From a virus, in IMG/VR virus record IMGVR_UViG_3300028829_003769, positions 1 to 27,191 of that record: a stretch of 27,191 nt of DNA; one strand, 5' to 3'. Below the pieces are notes generated by a model. The model searched no databases and had not been told where the DNA came from. It saw only the letters and a program-made list of their open reading frames with translations. Position numbers and translations under genes: made by a program. Positions 8,729-16,896 of this stretch are shown one piece after another; the stretch's first letter is position 1, and every line of letters begins with the position of its first letter.

Positions 8729-10453
8729 TTATATTTCAATATCTTTAAATGTTGAAGCTAAATCTTTTTCAAGATCTTCAAACTTATTTCCGGCTTTTAT
8801 GTAATTAACCAATGCTAGTTCTTTTTTAGTAAAGTTATCTTGCCCATTCCAAGGCTTGCCTATTTTTTTAAGTATTTTTTTAACTTCATCAACTTTATAA
8901 TTAGCGGCATCGGCAACTTCTTGCGAGTTATTATAGTAATCTTTTAGCAGCGCTACTTTTGTGATCATTTCATTTTTAGTATTTGCTAAATTCGTATTAT
9001 ACTCTTCTCTGCCTGTTTTATCAAATTGGTATTTTAAAATATTTTTTTCAGTAAATGCGTCCCCATATTTTTTATTATATGCCCTTTTATCTTTGTCGTT
9101 CATGTTATACTTTGCATATATAGCTCTAGTAAAATCACCTTTACTACCATCTGTTTCTTCATTGTACACTATAGGGTCATCTGACGCATTAACTATGTTT
9201 TCAGGATATTCTCCTGTTTTTAATGTACCTGCAACTGTGTTGTCACTAGGTGCTGCGGTTGTTGTTGGGGTTGTAGAGCCTTCAACAGGAGTTTTAAATA
9301 ATTTTTCAAAAGCATTATAAGCTTTCAATGATTCAGTTGGTGTTGCACCTGTTTTCTTAATTAAACGATTACCTAAATCCAATATAGTACCACCATTATA
9401 TTGCACGGTTTCTAGGAATTTTTCTCCATCTTTAATATAAGTTATATCAATTGAACCAGGTGTAGTTGAATTTGCAACTGAAGAAACTACACCTCCTTCA
9501 GCATATTCAATACCGTTTAATATTTCCCATCTACCAGATTCACTAGCTAATTTTAAATTTTGGAAAACATTACCCCCCATAATTTCCCCATCAGATACCT
9601 CCACAGCAGCTGGTAATCCTTTATAAAAAACTTCTTCAGCTTTAGTTGACATGTGGTTGTTAATCATAGTCGACATACCTGTTAAATCTTTTCCCTCAAG
9701 TTCTTTACGTGTATAATTTAACCCGTCTATTAAAAATTCTTTAGCTGCATCTTCAGAAACAGTATATTGTAATGTTGCTGCTGCAATATTTTTTTTCAAC
9801 TGCATTGGGTCTTTTGTAGACTGTGCTAGTTTGTTTATAGCTCCCTGCACTTTTATAGGATCATATTGTTTTTCAGGTAATGTTAAAGCCTTTAATTCAG
9901 CGCTTGTAACTCTTACGCCATTAACGTTGTAACTACCATCAAAATTAACTTTATATTCTCCCAGTCCCATACCTTTTATTATTTGGTACTCTCTGGAGTT
10001 AGGGTCTACAGAACCGCTTAAATTACCATTAACTAATAATTTATTCATACCAGCTATAGACTCTTGATCGCCACCATATTTACTTACCTTTTGATTAAAT
10101 CCATCTACTGCTGATTTATATCTTGCTGCTTTTTCATATTGGCTTAAGCTTTCGTCTTTAGCAATATTATTCAATTCTTCTTTTACTTTAATAGCATCTG
10201 CTGTAATAGTGGCATTAAACTCACCTGTTAAGCTCGAAGAATCAGCCATTGTATTCATATAGTCAATAGCAATTACTTGATCATTTTTTAATTGGTCCAA
10301 CCTCTTTTTTTCTTCTTCAGCAATATTAGTTATATAATTTTTTAACGGATCAACACCTTGCTGTATTCCTACACCAATAGCTTGCTGCTGTAAATTCTTA
10401 GACTCCGCTAGTTCTTTGCTTGTTTGTAATAAATTACCGAATAGTTTAGACAT
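8729..10453 (-). CDS. Internal virion / ejection protein (T7 gp15-like by position)
   Basis: This 574-residue protein is the middle gene of the ejection triplet, between the small Gly/Ala-rich protein and the 2006-residue giant, with only 6 bases to the latter. It is mostly polar and probably helical at the N-terminus, with IAEEEKKRLDQLKNDQ suggesting a coiled coil near residues 44-60. A Thr/Pro/Ser linker (STTPTTTAAPSD) at about residue 390 separates a C-terminal Lys-rich domain. I see no catalytic motif and no membrane segment. Its start region is exactly duplicated upstream (50-bp tandem repeat). The ATG at 10453 is chosen because the upstream ATG at 10503 leads to a stop after 15 codons. 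The role is inferred from synteny and size only, since such proteins diverge too far for reading by eye. Confidence 0.6.
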   Translation of the reverse strand: MSKLFGNLLQTSKELAESKNLQQQAIGVGIQQGVDPLKNYITNIAEEEKKRLDQLKNDQVIAIDYMNTMADSSSLTGEFNATITADAIKVKEELNNIAKDESLSQYEKAARYKSAVDGFNQKVSKYGGDQESIAGMNKLLVNGNLSGSVDPNSREYQIIKGMGLGEYKVNFDGSYNVNGVRVTSAELKALTLPEKQYDPIKVQGAINKLAQSTKDPMQLKKNIAAATLQYTVSEDAAKEFLIDGLNYTRKELEGKDLTGMSTMINNHMSTKAEEVFYKGLPAAVEVSDGEIMGGNVFQNLKLASESGRWEILNGIEYAEGGVVSSVANSTTPGSIDITYIKDGEKFLETVQYNGGTILDLGNRLIKKTGATPTESLKAYNAFEKLFKTPVEGSTTPTTTAAPSDNTVAGTLKTGEYPENIVNASDDPIVYNEETDGSKGDFTRAIYAKYNMNDKDKRAYNKKYGDAFTEKNILKYQFDKTGREEYNTNLANTKNEMITKVALLKDYYNNSQEVADAANYKVDEVKKILKKIGKPWNGQDNFTKKELALVNYIKAGNKFEDLEKDLASTFKDIEI

Positions 10454-10508
10454 AATTATAGTTCTTTGCTTGTTTGTAATAAATTACCGAATAGTTTAGA
10501 CATAATTA
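10409..10508 (-). repeat. Perfect 50-bp tandem duplication at the start of the 574-residue gene
   Basis: Bases 10409-10458 and 10459-10508 are identical at all 50 positions; the match ends sharply on both sides (10408 differs from 10458, and 10459 from 10509). On the - strand each unit begins with TAATTATGTCTAAACTATTC, so each carries a stop codon, a 2-base gap and the ATG plus first codons of the 574-residue gene. Fifty is not a multiple of three, so the copies are out of frame with each other. The absence of any difference means a very recent duplication, or an assembly error. Confidence 0.97.
10456..10503 (-). other. 15-codon leader ORF created by the duplication
   Basis: The upstream copy of the repeat contains an ATG (10503) that encodes MSKLFGNLLQTSKEL, the same 15 residues that begin the 574-residue protein, and then stops with TAA two bases before the real ATG (TAATTATG). 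Ribosomes leaving the 259-residue gene meet this ATG first, again after TAATT. If it is translated, it could pass ribosomes on to the real start by coupling. It is probably a by-product of the duplication and not a selected gene. Confidence 0.45.
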
Positions 10509-11285
10509 ATCTGTTTTATTGGTTAAATATGGCATTTGAAAGTTATCAACATATGATGTGTTATTTAAAAAACTTTGTCCACCACCATTTGCTCCTGTAA
10601 AAGCATTTAAAGCGCCGCCTGCAGCACCGCCCCCTTTACCTCCAAATAACCCAGCATCTTTACCAATTACATATGCAGATGCGGCTGACCCTATACCGCC
10701 TACTAAATCTGCTGTTGCTTGTGCCCTTGCTTTATTAGCTGCTGTAAGTTCTTGATTAGCTATTCCGAGTAAAGCACTAGATCTTTGCGCTTCCATTTGC
10801 TGTGACATTGCTTGCCCCTTACCTTTTAATTCGTCTACTTTAGCTGCTCCTTGTGCTATCATGCTTTGTACACCTAATTCTTGTTTACCTAAATCAGCTT
10901 GAATAGCCTGCTGACTTGTACCTAATATTTGTTTTAGTCTTTGTGTTATTGCAGCTGGATCCATACCAGATTGTATTGCTGATGACTGTAATTGAGCAAC
11001 ATTTTGTGCTGCTAAATCTCCTCTCATTTCTGCTGCCAACGTACTCACCTTTAAATCTTCAAATTGATTTTGTGTATCCGCATAAGGGTTTGATAAGTCT
11101 AATGCTTTGAAATCATTCATCGCTGCTGTTTGTTGTTTTCTAGCGGCTCTTTGTCTTCTTCTTCTAGCTCTACCTCCGAATAAACTACCTATACCTTTAG
11201 CTATTCCTGGTATTGCTGAAGCAATTAATCCGACTGGTCCTGTAGCTGCTCCTGCAGCTGCGCCTAGTAGTTTTTTTAATGCCAT
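10506..11285 (-). CDS. Small Ala/Gly-rich internal virion protein (T7 gp14-like by position)
   Basis: This 259-residue protein opens with a Gly/Ala-rich hydrophobic segment at residues 6-38 (GAAAGAATGPVGLIASAIPG and on), followed by an Arg cluster GRARRRRQRAARK at about 38-50. A long Ala/Gln-rich helical region and a Gly-rich tail (GGKGGGAAGG) complete it. That composition is usual for the first of the three phage ejection proteins, which can insert in the outer membrane during DNA entry. It lies directly upstream of the 574- and 2006-residue genes, matching the T7 14-15-16 order. No enzymatic motif is visible. The start at 11285 is the first ATG, 11 bases after the stop of the 106-residue gene, with only an A-rich leader. 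Confidence 0.65.
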   Translation of the reverse strand: MALKKLLGAAAGAATGPVGLIASAIPGIAKGIGSLFGGRARRRRQRAARKQQTAAMNDFKALDLSNPYADTQNQFEDLKVSTLAAEMRGDLAAQNVAQLQSSAIQSGMDPAAITQRLKQILGTSQQAIQADLGKQELGVQSMIAQGAAKVDELKGKGQAMSQQMEAQRSSALLGIANQELTAANKARAQATADLVGGIGSAASAYVIGKDAGLFGGKGGGAAGGALNAFTGANGGGQSFLNNTSYVDNFQMPYLTNKTD

Positions 11286-11296
11286 TGTTTTATTTT

Positions 11297-11617
11297 TTAA
11301 TTACTGCTTATAAATATTTCTGAATTAACCGCAAACAGTTCTGCATGGGCTTGTGAATTGTTTGTGAAAGTTACTTCTGCATAATATCCTATTATACCAG
11401 AGGTGTTTATTTCACTATCTTTTGAAAAGAATATATAACTAGTAGAAGTTAACTGTGTTAAATTACCATCTACAGTGCATGTAATGGTGTTGTCAGTAAA
11501 TCCTGCTACTGGTCCTATTCTAAGTACATTATCACTAGAACCTAAATAATAAATAATATCTCCTATTTGTAGGGAAGAATTCTTACTAAATGTAGTATCT
11601 AATGTTATTTGACTCAT
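11297..11617 (-). CDS. Small conserved phage protein, probably structural, unknown function
   Basis: This 106-residue protein looks all-beta and has no membrane segment or catalytic motif. It begins with a segment like a small beta-barrel (LQIGDIIYYLGSSDN, then IGPVAGFTDNTITCT), and ends with GYYAEVTFTNNSQAHAELFA. From memory, the closing pattern (GYYAEVxxxNNSxxxAELF) recurs in a family of small proteins of marine phages, usually near tail or virion genes. It lies between the glycosyltransferases and the ejection proteins, so a minor virion component is the best guess. A perfect 16-bp palindrome (11624-11639) lies just upstream and reaches into the end of the previous gene. Specific role unknown. 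Confidence 0.6.
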   Translation of the reverse strand: MSQITLDTTFSKNSSLQIGDIIYYLGSSDNVLRIGPVAGFTDNTITCTVDGNLTQLTSTSYIFFSKDSEINTSGIIGYYAEVTFTNNSQAHAELFAVNSEIFISSN

Positions 11618-11627
11618 AATTCTATTA

Positions 11628-12122
11628 TTACGTAATAATTTTTATACCTAATTGCTTGATAATCTTATATTCTTCTTCTGGTTTATGTACTGTACCTCTT
11701 TGCTCGTTATCACCATAATGGTGTTTATCTTTATCCCACCAGTCAAAACCAATTATGTCGACTTGAAAATTAAAATAATATATAGCTATTAAGCCAGTAC
11801 TTGGGGTTTTTACAGGTATAGATTTTATAATATCTTTTGGTATTTTAACTGCATCGGGTCTTGCTTTTTTAATTTGCTTATAAATTTTACAATCATTTTC
11901 ATGCGCCCAAGAATGAAACAACACCTTGCTATACACATCTATCTCGTTTATATGTAACATATTACAAGTAAACCATATATCAGTTTTAGTACCAACATAT
12001 TCTTCGTAGCCCTCAATCTTATAGCTATTAAACCTTACAACCGTATCGTAAGAGTCAATAAGATCTTTTCTTTTATTATCGAGCATGCTACTTCCATTAC
12101 CCACTAATAATATTTTTTTCAT
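11628..12122 (-). CDS. GT29-like (sialyltransferase family) glycosyltransferase, compact form
   Basis: This 164-residue protein resembles the catalytic core of family GT29. The N-terminal KILLVGNGSSML (residues 3-14) and DTVVRFN (26-32) look like sialylmotif L. PSTGLIAIYY (107-116) with DIIGFDW (122-128) looks like sialylmotif S. H146 and E151 in HKPEEE match the H-x4-E of motif VS, whose histidine is the catalytic base in characterised GT29 enzymes. It has no membrane anchor, unlike eukaryotic members, and is far shorter, but compact bacterial and phage relatives exist. Donor and acceptor cannot be read from sequence; CMP-sialic acid or a related nonulosonic acid is suggested by the family only. 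Its ATG overlaps the stop of the upstream glycosyltransferase (ATGA at 12119-12122), so the two are probably translated together and act on the same substrate. Confidence 0.7.
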   Translation of the reverse strand: MKKILLVGNGSSMLDNKRKDLIDSYDTVVRFNSYKIEGYEEYVGTKTDIWFTCNMLHINEIDVYSKVLFHSWAHENDCKIYKQIKKARPDAVKIPKDIIKSIPVKTPSTGLIAIYYFNFQVDIIGFDWWDKDKHHYGDNEQRGTVHKPEEEYKIIKQLGIKIIT

Positions 12123-13021
12123 GATAAAGCTTTTTTAACTATATCATAATAATAGGCCGATGCTTTTGTTTCATCAATTTCTAAATCCAGCTTAGGTAAT
12201 TCGTTCATATAATCACCTTTATAAAATAATCCTTCTTTACCATTAATAACACCTGCGTTGTGCAGTATATTAGCTGAACCTAACTTTTCATATTTTTGAG
12301 TTGGCCATATAAAATCCATTTCCTTAACTATACGTGTGGGCTTTGCTAGTTTCCAAAGATTCCATAATACAGCCCACATATCAGCACACCATATTTGTAA
12401 TTCGTGGTACTCAGGCTCTTTTTCTTTTCTTTTATTGTTGTACTGTGTTACACCATAATAAAGCATTTCGCTATCCTCTTCTACGTTTCTCCAGTATTCC
12501 GCATTTATATTTTTAAATAAATATTGTGCACCCCCTGAGTTGTGTTGATTAGCTCTAACTTTACAAGAACAAATATCTACTATGTTACACATAAGCTCCA
12601 CTACCTCATTACCTTTGCTTTTTATATATTCATACCCAATATATGAAACAGTGTCAGATAGATAAGTTATATCATCTTTTAAATAAGCATTAAGCTCTAA
12701 TGGCCTCATTAAAACAATATCGCAATCGTGATAAAATATAACTTCATTTTCAAGTTCTGGAAACGCTTCAAAATGTTTAGCTAAAACATGAGGTCTAATG
12801 CTTGATATATACATTGGTTCTTCCCTTGTATCAGGATAGTAATAAAAATTAGCCTCGTATTTACTTTCTAGTTTTGAAAAATAATCGTCAATAGGGGTTT
12901 TGTATGATGACACAATTATTACATCTTTTAGGTCTATACCTATATCTCTAAAATTGTAAAGCATTGCGTCTAATTGCCAACCATAATATTTTATAGCCGG
13001 CTGTGCGCATAAGTATTTCAT
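12119..13021 (-). CDS. GT-A fold glycosyltransferase with DxD motif
   Basis: This 300-residue soluble protein has the hallmark VIFYHDCDIVLMRPL, where D99-C100-D101 is the DxD site that holds the metal and nucleotide sugar in GT-A enzymes. Later conserved-looking segments are QHNSGGAQYLFK (159-170), where family members contact the acceptor, LQIWCADMWAVLW (208-220) and LHNAGV (253-258), whose His may complete the metal site. The overall pattern reminds me of the peptidyl serine / hydroxyproline galactosyltransferase group, so a protein acceptor is possible, but this is from memory and not tested. There is no signal peptide or membrane segment. It follows the Thr-rich tail protein gene by 14 bases and overlaps the GT29-like gene by ATGA. 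The job is inferred to be modification of a virion protein or a glycan. Confidence 0.75.
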   Translation of the reverse strand: MKYLCAQPAIKYYGWQLDAMLYNFRDIGIDLKDVIIVSSYKTPIDDYFSKLESKYEANFYYYPDTREEPMYISSIRPHVLAKHFEAFPELENEVIFYHDCDIVLMRPLELNAYLKDDITYLSDTVSYIGYEYIKSKGNEVVELMCNIVDICSCKVRANQHNSGGAQYLFKNINAEYWRNVEEDSEMLYYGVTQYNNKRKEKEPEYHELQIWCADMWAVLWNLWKLAKPTRIVKEMDFIWPTQKYEKLGSANILHNAGVINGKEGLFYKGDYMNELPKLDLEIDETKASAYYYDIVKKALS

Positions 13022-13035
13022 TTTATTTTATTTTA

Positions 13036-16000
13036 TTATGGACAATTAAGACTTGTAATAAGTGTTAATGATACTCCATTCCATCTATAATAATTTCCTC
13101 CTCCAGGTGATTCAGAATAATACCTAGTACCTGAAGCTAAACTTGTACAAGAACTATTAGTATAAATAGCTGTTGAATTAGCCAACCCATTACCGTTACC
13201 ATATATTGTTCTTAAACTTCCATTACCACATAAATCATTAAGTGCGGTACTACTTGTTGCTGGGTCAACAGTCGTGTAATAAACATCAATTGCGAAACAA
13301 GTCTGAGCTGTTGTTGACGTTGTTGTGGTTGTAGGTAGATTGCTAGCACAGTCTGTACAGTTAGCACCTACTGTGCCAAATGTATTATACACAGTATAGT
13401 TTGAAATATCTTGTCTTGGTGTTCCAAGGTTATTACTGGTCCATTGGAAACAATCCGAACCGTTTGATATTACACTACTTGCTGATATAGAGCTTGAACT
13501 TTCAACCCATATAACTTGTCCATTAGGATCACCACAGGTTACAAAGCTAGCATAATTTGTTGTTCCACCCGTACCTGTATTTATTGAAGCACCGTTTGAA
13601 CAAGTAACCTGTGCATTCGTATTATCCCAAGCGGCTTGATTATCAGAGAATGTAAATGTTACAAACACATTACCAGAACCAGCAGTCGCTGATTGAGGGC
13701 TAAATGAATGGACTGTAGTTGTGCTTCTTGTAGGCGTACAAGTAATTACTCCTGTAGCAGAGTTCCAGCCTAAAGTTACCCAATCTCCATAAGTGTTACA
13801 TGTATATGTACCTAATGGACATGTTGTATAATTAGATGGTTGTATTACACCGAATTGTGTGTATTGGTTTACAGTTGCGTTTGTTGAAATCACTCTAAGT
13901 TGTATTCCATTACTTTCAACTATATCATTAACACTAAATAATCCTGAGCCAGAACCTTGAATACTTCTATATAAAGTATTAGTTGTACAGTGTTCTAATC
14001 CGTAATAAGATGTTGGTGGAGAAGGACAGTTTGTTTGACCTGTATTAGTAACGTTTGTTAACTTAGTACCTTGATAAACCTGTGTTGTACCAGTAACTTT
14101 ATAATACATATCTGTAGTGTTGTCTTTTATTCTATCACCTACATTCCATGCGCCTAATGTTATTGTTGATTGAGATGTTATTATACCTGTTGCTAAAGTA
14201 AAACATTGTTGCAAAGTATAATATTCCGTAGCTAACCACGAAACATCATGAGTGTCTGTAACTGTTCCATCAATAGTAACTTGGTACGTATAACTACCTG
14301 CATATGATTCTGTAAATTCTATTTGTTTTACAGCAAAACCATTAGCATTAGACGTTCCTTGCGGCGACGCTGTTGCTGTCCAAGACCAGGATGACCCTGT
14401 AAAATCATTATCTTCTCCAACTAAAATTATGCTTTGACCTATAGTTGCTTGCGTTGGTCCGGTAATTGTTGCCGTTGGTGGGGTTTGAGTAGTTGTAGTG
14501 CTTATTCCAGTACAAGCTGAACAGCTGCTATGACTTATATAATCATAAGTTAATGTGTTTCCTACACAAGTTCTAGATAATACCCAGTCGTTATCTTGAT
14601 TACCTGTTCCTGTTTGCGGATCTCCATAACATACACCTGTTAATCTATCTTCTACTACTGTTGGAAATCCAGATGATGAATTATTACCTAATGTTATAAG
14701 TGAATCACCCCCACATTCTCTATATTCTCTCCAAGCAGTTAATGTTGGTTTTACCGGTTCTGAACATGCTAATGTTGTTGGAGGAGATAAACAAGTACTT
14801 GACGTGCTCCAAACCTCTTCTACCGGTTCATAATATCTATATGTGGTTCCATCTGTATAATAACCTTCCGCTGAGTAAGTAGATGTGTTAATATCAGATA
14901 TTGAATCATACATGTAATCGCTTGTTGTTGCAGTTGTAAAAGAAGCGTTATTATCAAAATAATAAAACCCTTGCACCCCGTTTGAAGTGTTACATAAATC
15001 CTGAGCAGGGTTAAAGCCTATTCCTAAGAAAATTAAACTCTGTGCGTCTATACAATTAACACAAGCACTAAAGCTACTGCCATCCCAATATCTTCTTTTT
15101 GTATTGTCACCATTTAAAGAATAATAACCCGCTGGAGCCGCTACTGAACAATCAGCGTAGGTGTATAAGTCAGTCAAACTACAAAAGTTAGTTTGTGTTT
15201 GAGCTAAATTAGCCCCATTACCATAATATGAAGTGGTAGAAGATGCTGATTCACAAACATTACTCGAAGTTGAATATCTTAAAGTAAATAAAGATTTAGT
15301 CGCTAAACAAAAGTCTGTCGTTGTTGTAGTTGTAGTATAAGTTGTACTTACAGTTAACGCATTATTACAAGTCAACTGAGTGCCTGTGTTATTCCAAGAT
15401 GGATTACTATCTGAAAAAACATATGATACAAACACATTACCTGTATTAGCTGTGGCTGTTGTCGGTGTGTAACTATGAATAGTTGTTGTACCTAAAATAG
15501 GTGTTACTGTTATCGCCCCCGTAGCCCCATTATAAGTTGCTGTCGCCCAAGTTTGTGTACTACAAGTATAATCACCTACCGGCGCTGTTGTAGTGGTAGT
15601 TGTAGGAGGAAGTGTCGTTGTAGTAGTAGTCGTAGGGGGCAACGTTGTTGTTGACGTTGATGTTGTTGTTGTAGTAGGTCCCGCTGTAGTAGTAGTGGTT
15701 ATTTGTGAAGAACCAACAATATTACCTAAACCTTGAACATTAAATTCCTTAGAATCTAATCCACCTAAATCATCTTTTAAATATTCGCTTGGCGCAATAT
15801 TTGAAATACCTGTAATATTAGCAAACCATTTGCCTTCCTTCTCTATAAACTCTAATACCTGCCCTTGCTGCTGGTCTGTTTCAATAATATCAGCATCCCA
15901 ACCCGGAGCTGTTCCTTGCTTAGCTTGAGTACCTTCATAAGATATTGTCTTATAATTTTTAATTTCTGATGGCTCTTGATTAAGTATTAGCTTTACACTA

Positions 16001-16896
16001 GACCCGCTCTGAATTCCAAAAAAGTTATTTCTTAAAGCAGCTGGATGATGGTGCTGATATAAATTACCTCCGTTAAACGTAAAGAAAATACCGTTTATTG
16101 ATATACCGTTTTCAATTTCAAAATCTAATCTTGAAACCCATCCATCTACATTTTCTTTAAAAGAAAAAGTTTCACCCGCTAAGGTAATTAAATATTGATC
16201 TGTATACTTATCCCATATACCAAATATTTGAGAGCCGACTGGATGTTGATTAAATTTATCTCTAAACCAGCTTTTCATTCCTTTAGAAGATATTACGGTT
16301 ATTCCGTTTTTAGATAACCTTAAAATAGCGTTTCTAGCGCTATCAGCCCAGTATAATGTATTGCCATCGAATGCAAATGATTCAGGATTTTTAGAAATAC
16401 CATAATCACCAGAGTAAGGCGCTGCAGATCCCAGTATTTTAGCAGTTGCAACTAAGTTAGTTGTACCATCAGCATTAAAAAGCAAATCTCTTTGCGCTTG
16501 TATTGAAACTATTTTATCTTCACATAAAGCTATTAAATCTGTTGTTTTAGCAAATAGCAATTGTATGCTACCGTAATCAGGATTTATATCTTTAGTGTTA
16601 CCACCACCTGGTGGAAATTGATTTAAATAATTTATATTTGTTCTAGAATTATAAACACCTGAATAAATTAAACCTGTTTTTCTAGTTGTTTCATTAAATG
16701 GTATTATTGATGGTGCAGAAACCCTTACTTGTTTATCTATAAGATCTTCATTAAAATCATCTTTAATTCTATTTGATTCAACTCCATCACCAAAATCAAA
16801 AGCATTATACCATCTTAAAGTTTTAGCTCCACCGCTGGATAATAAATAACTATCTTCAGTTTCATAATATATATCTAATACAGATTCGTCTGGCAC
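13036..16896 (-). pseudogene. Tail nozzle/adhesin, C-terminal part (frameshifted from the gene upstream)
   Basis: This is the distal 1286 codons of the tail protein begun in the 16875-19013 frame. The nominal GTG at 16896 is probably not a start: the same frame runs back to the junction at 16935 and reads VTATNATPAVFET just before it. From memory, the PAVFET...LDIYYE motif and the following NGVESNRI-type and YGISKNPESF segments occur in one continuous protein in related marine phages. Parts in order (residues of this frame): beta-propeller-like hub region 1-395; Thr-rich linker 400-437; module A 441-515; second Thr run about 519-527; Cys-rich module 528-611 and a relative 619-698; Ig/PKD-like domain about 802-888; paired YYxLxxC modules 890-957 and 963-1027; second module A 1030-1100; Thr linker about 1185; third Cys-rich module 1198-1286. 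It is likely a receptor-binding tail part, functional only if the frame is joined. Confidence 0.75.
15586..15700 (-). repeat. Low-complexity ACA/ACT repeat encoding mucin-like Thr-rich linker
   Basis: This stretch is nearly all threonine codons (ACT, ACA, ACG, ACC) broken by LPP, AGP and STS spacers. It encodes residues of about 400-437 of the C-terminal tail frame. Two shorter Thr runs occur later in the same protein (before FCLATKS, about residue 525, and in LPTTTTTSTTA, about residue 1188). Such linkers are extended, and are potential O-glycan acceptor sites. The varied codons show the protein pattern is kept and is not just a recent DNA slippage. Confidence 0.9.

Noticed and set aside
1639-11313. 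Several + strand open frames of 60-152 codons opposite the late genes
   Set aside because: They lie antisense to well-supported genes, have composition typical of reverse frames (Pro/Leu/Phe/Ser-rich) and show no recognisable motif.
16840-16896. GTG at 16896 as the true start of an independent 1286-residue tail gene
   Set aside because: The same frame continues upstream with family-like sequence (VTATNATPAVFET) up to the G4 run. The GTG falls in the middle of this segment, so a frameshift is the simpler explanation.
13036-16896. Diversity-generating retroelement target in the tail adhesin
   Set aside because: No reverse transcriptase frame and no second near-copy of the 3' end of the gene exist in the window; the duplicated modules are too diverged to be template and variable repeats.
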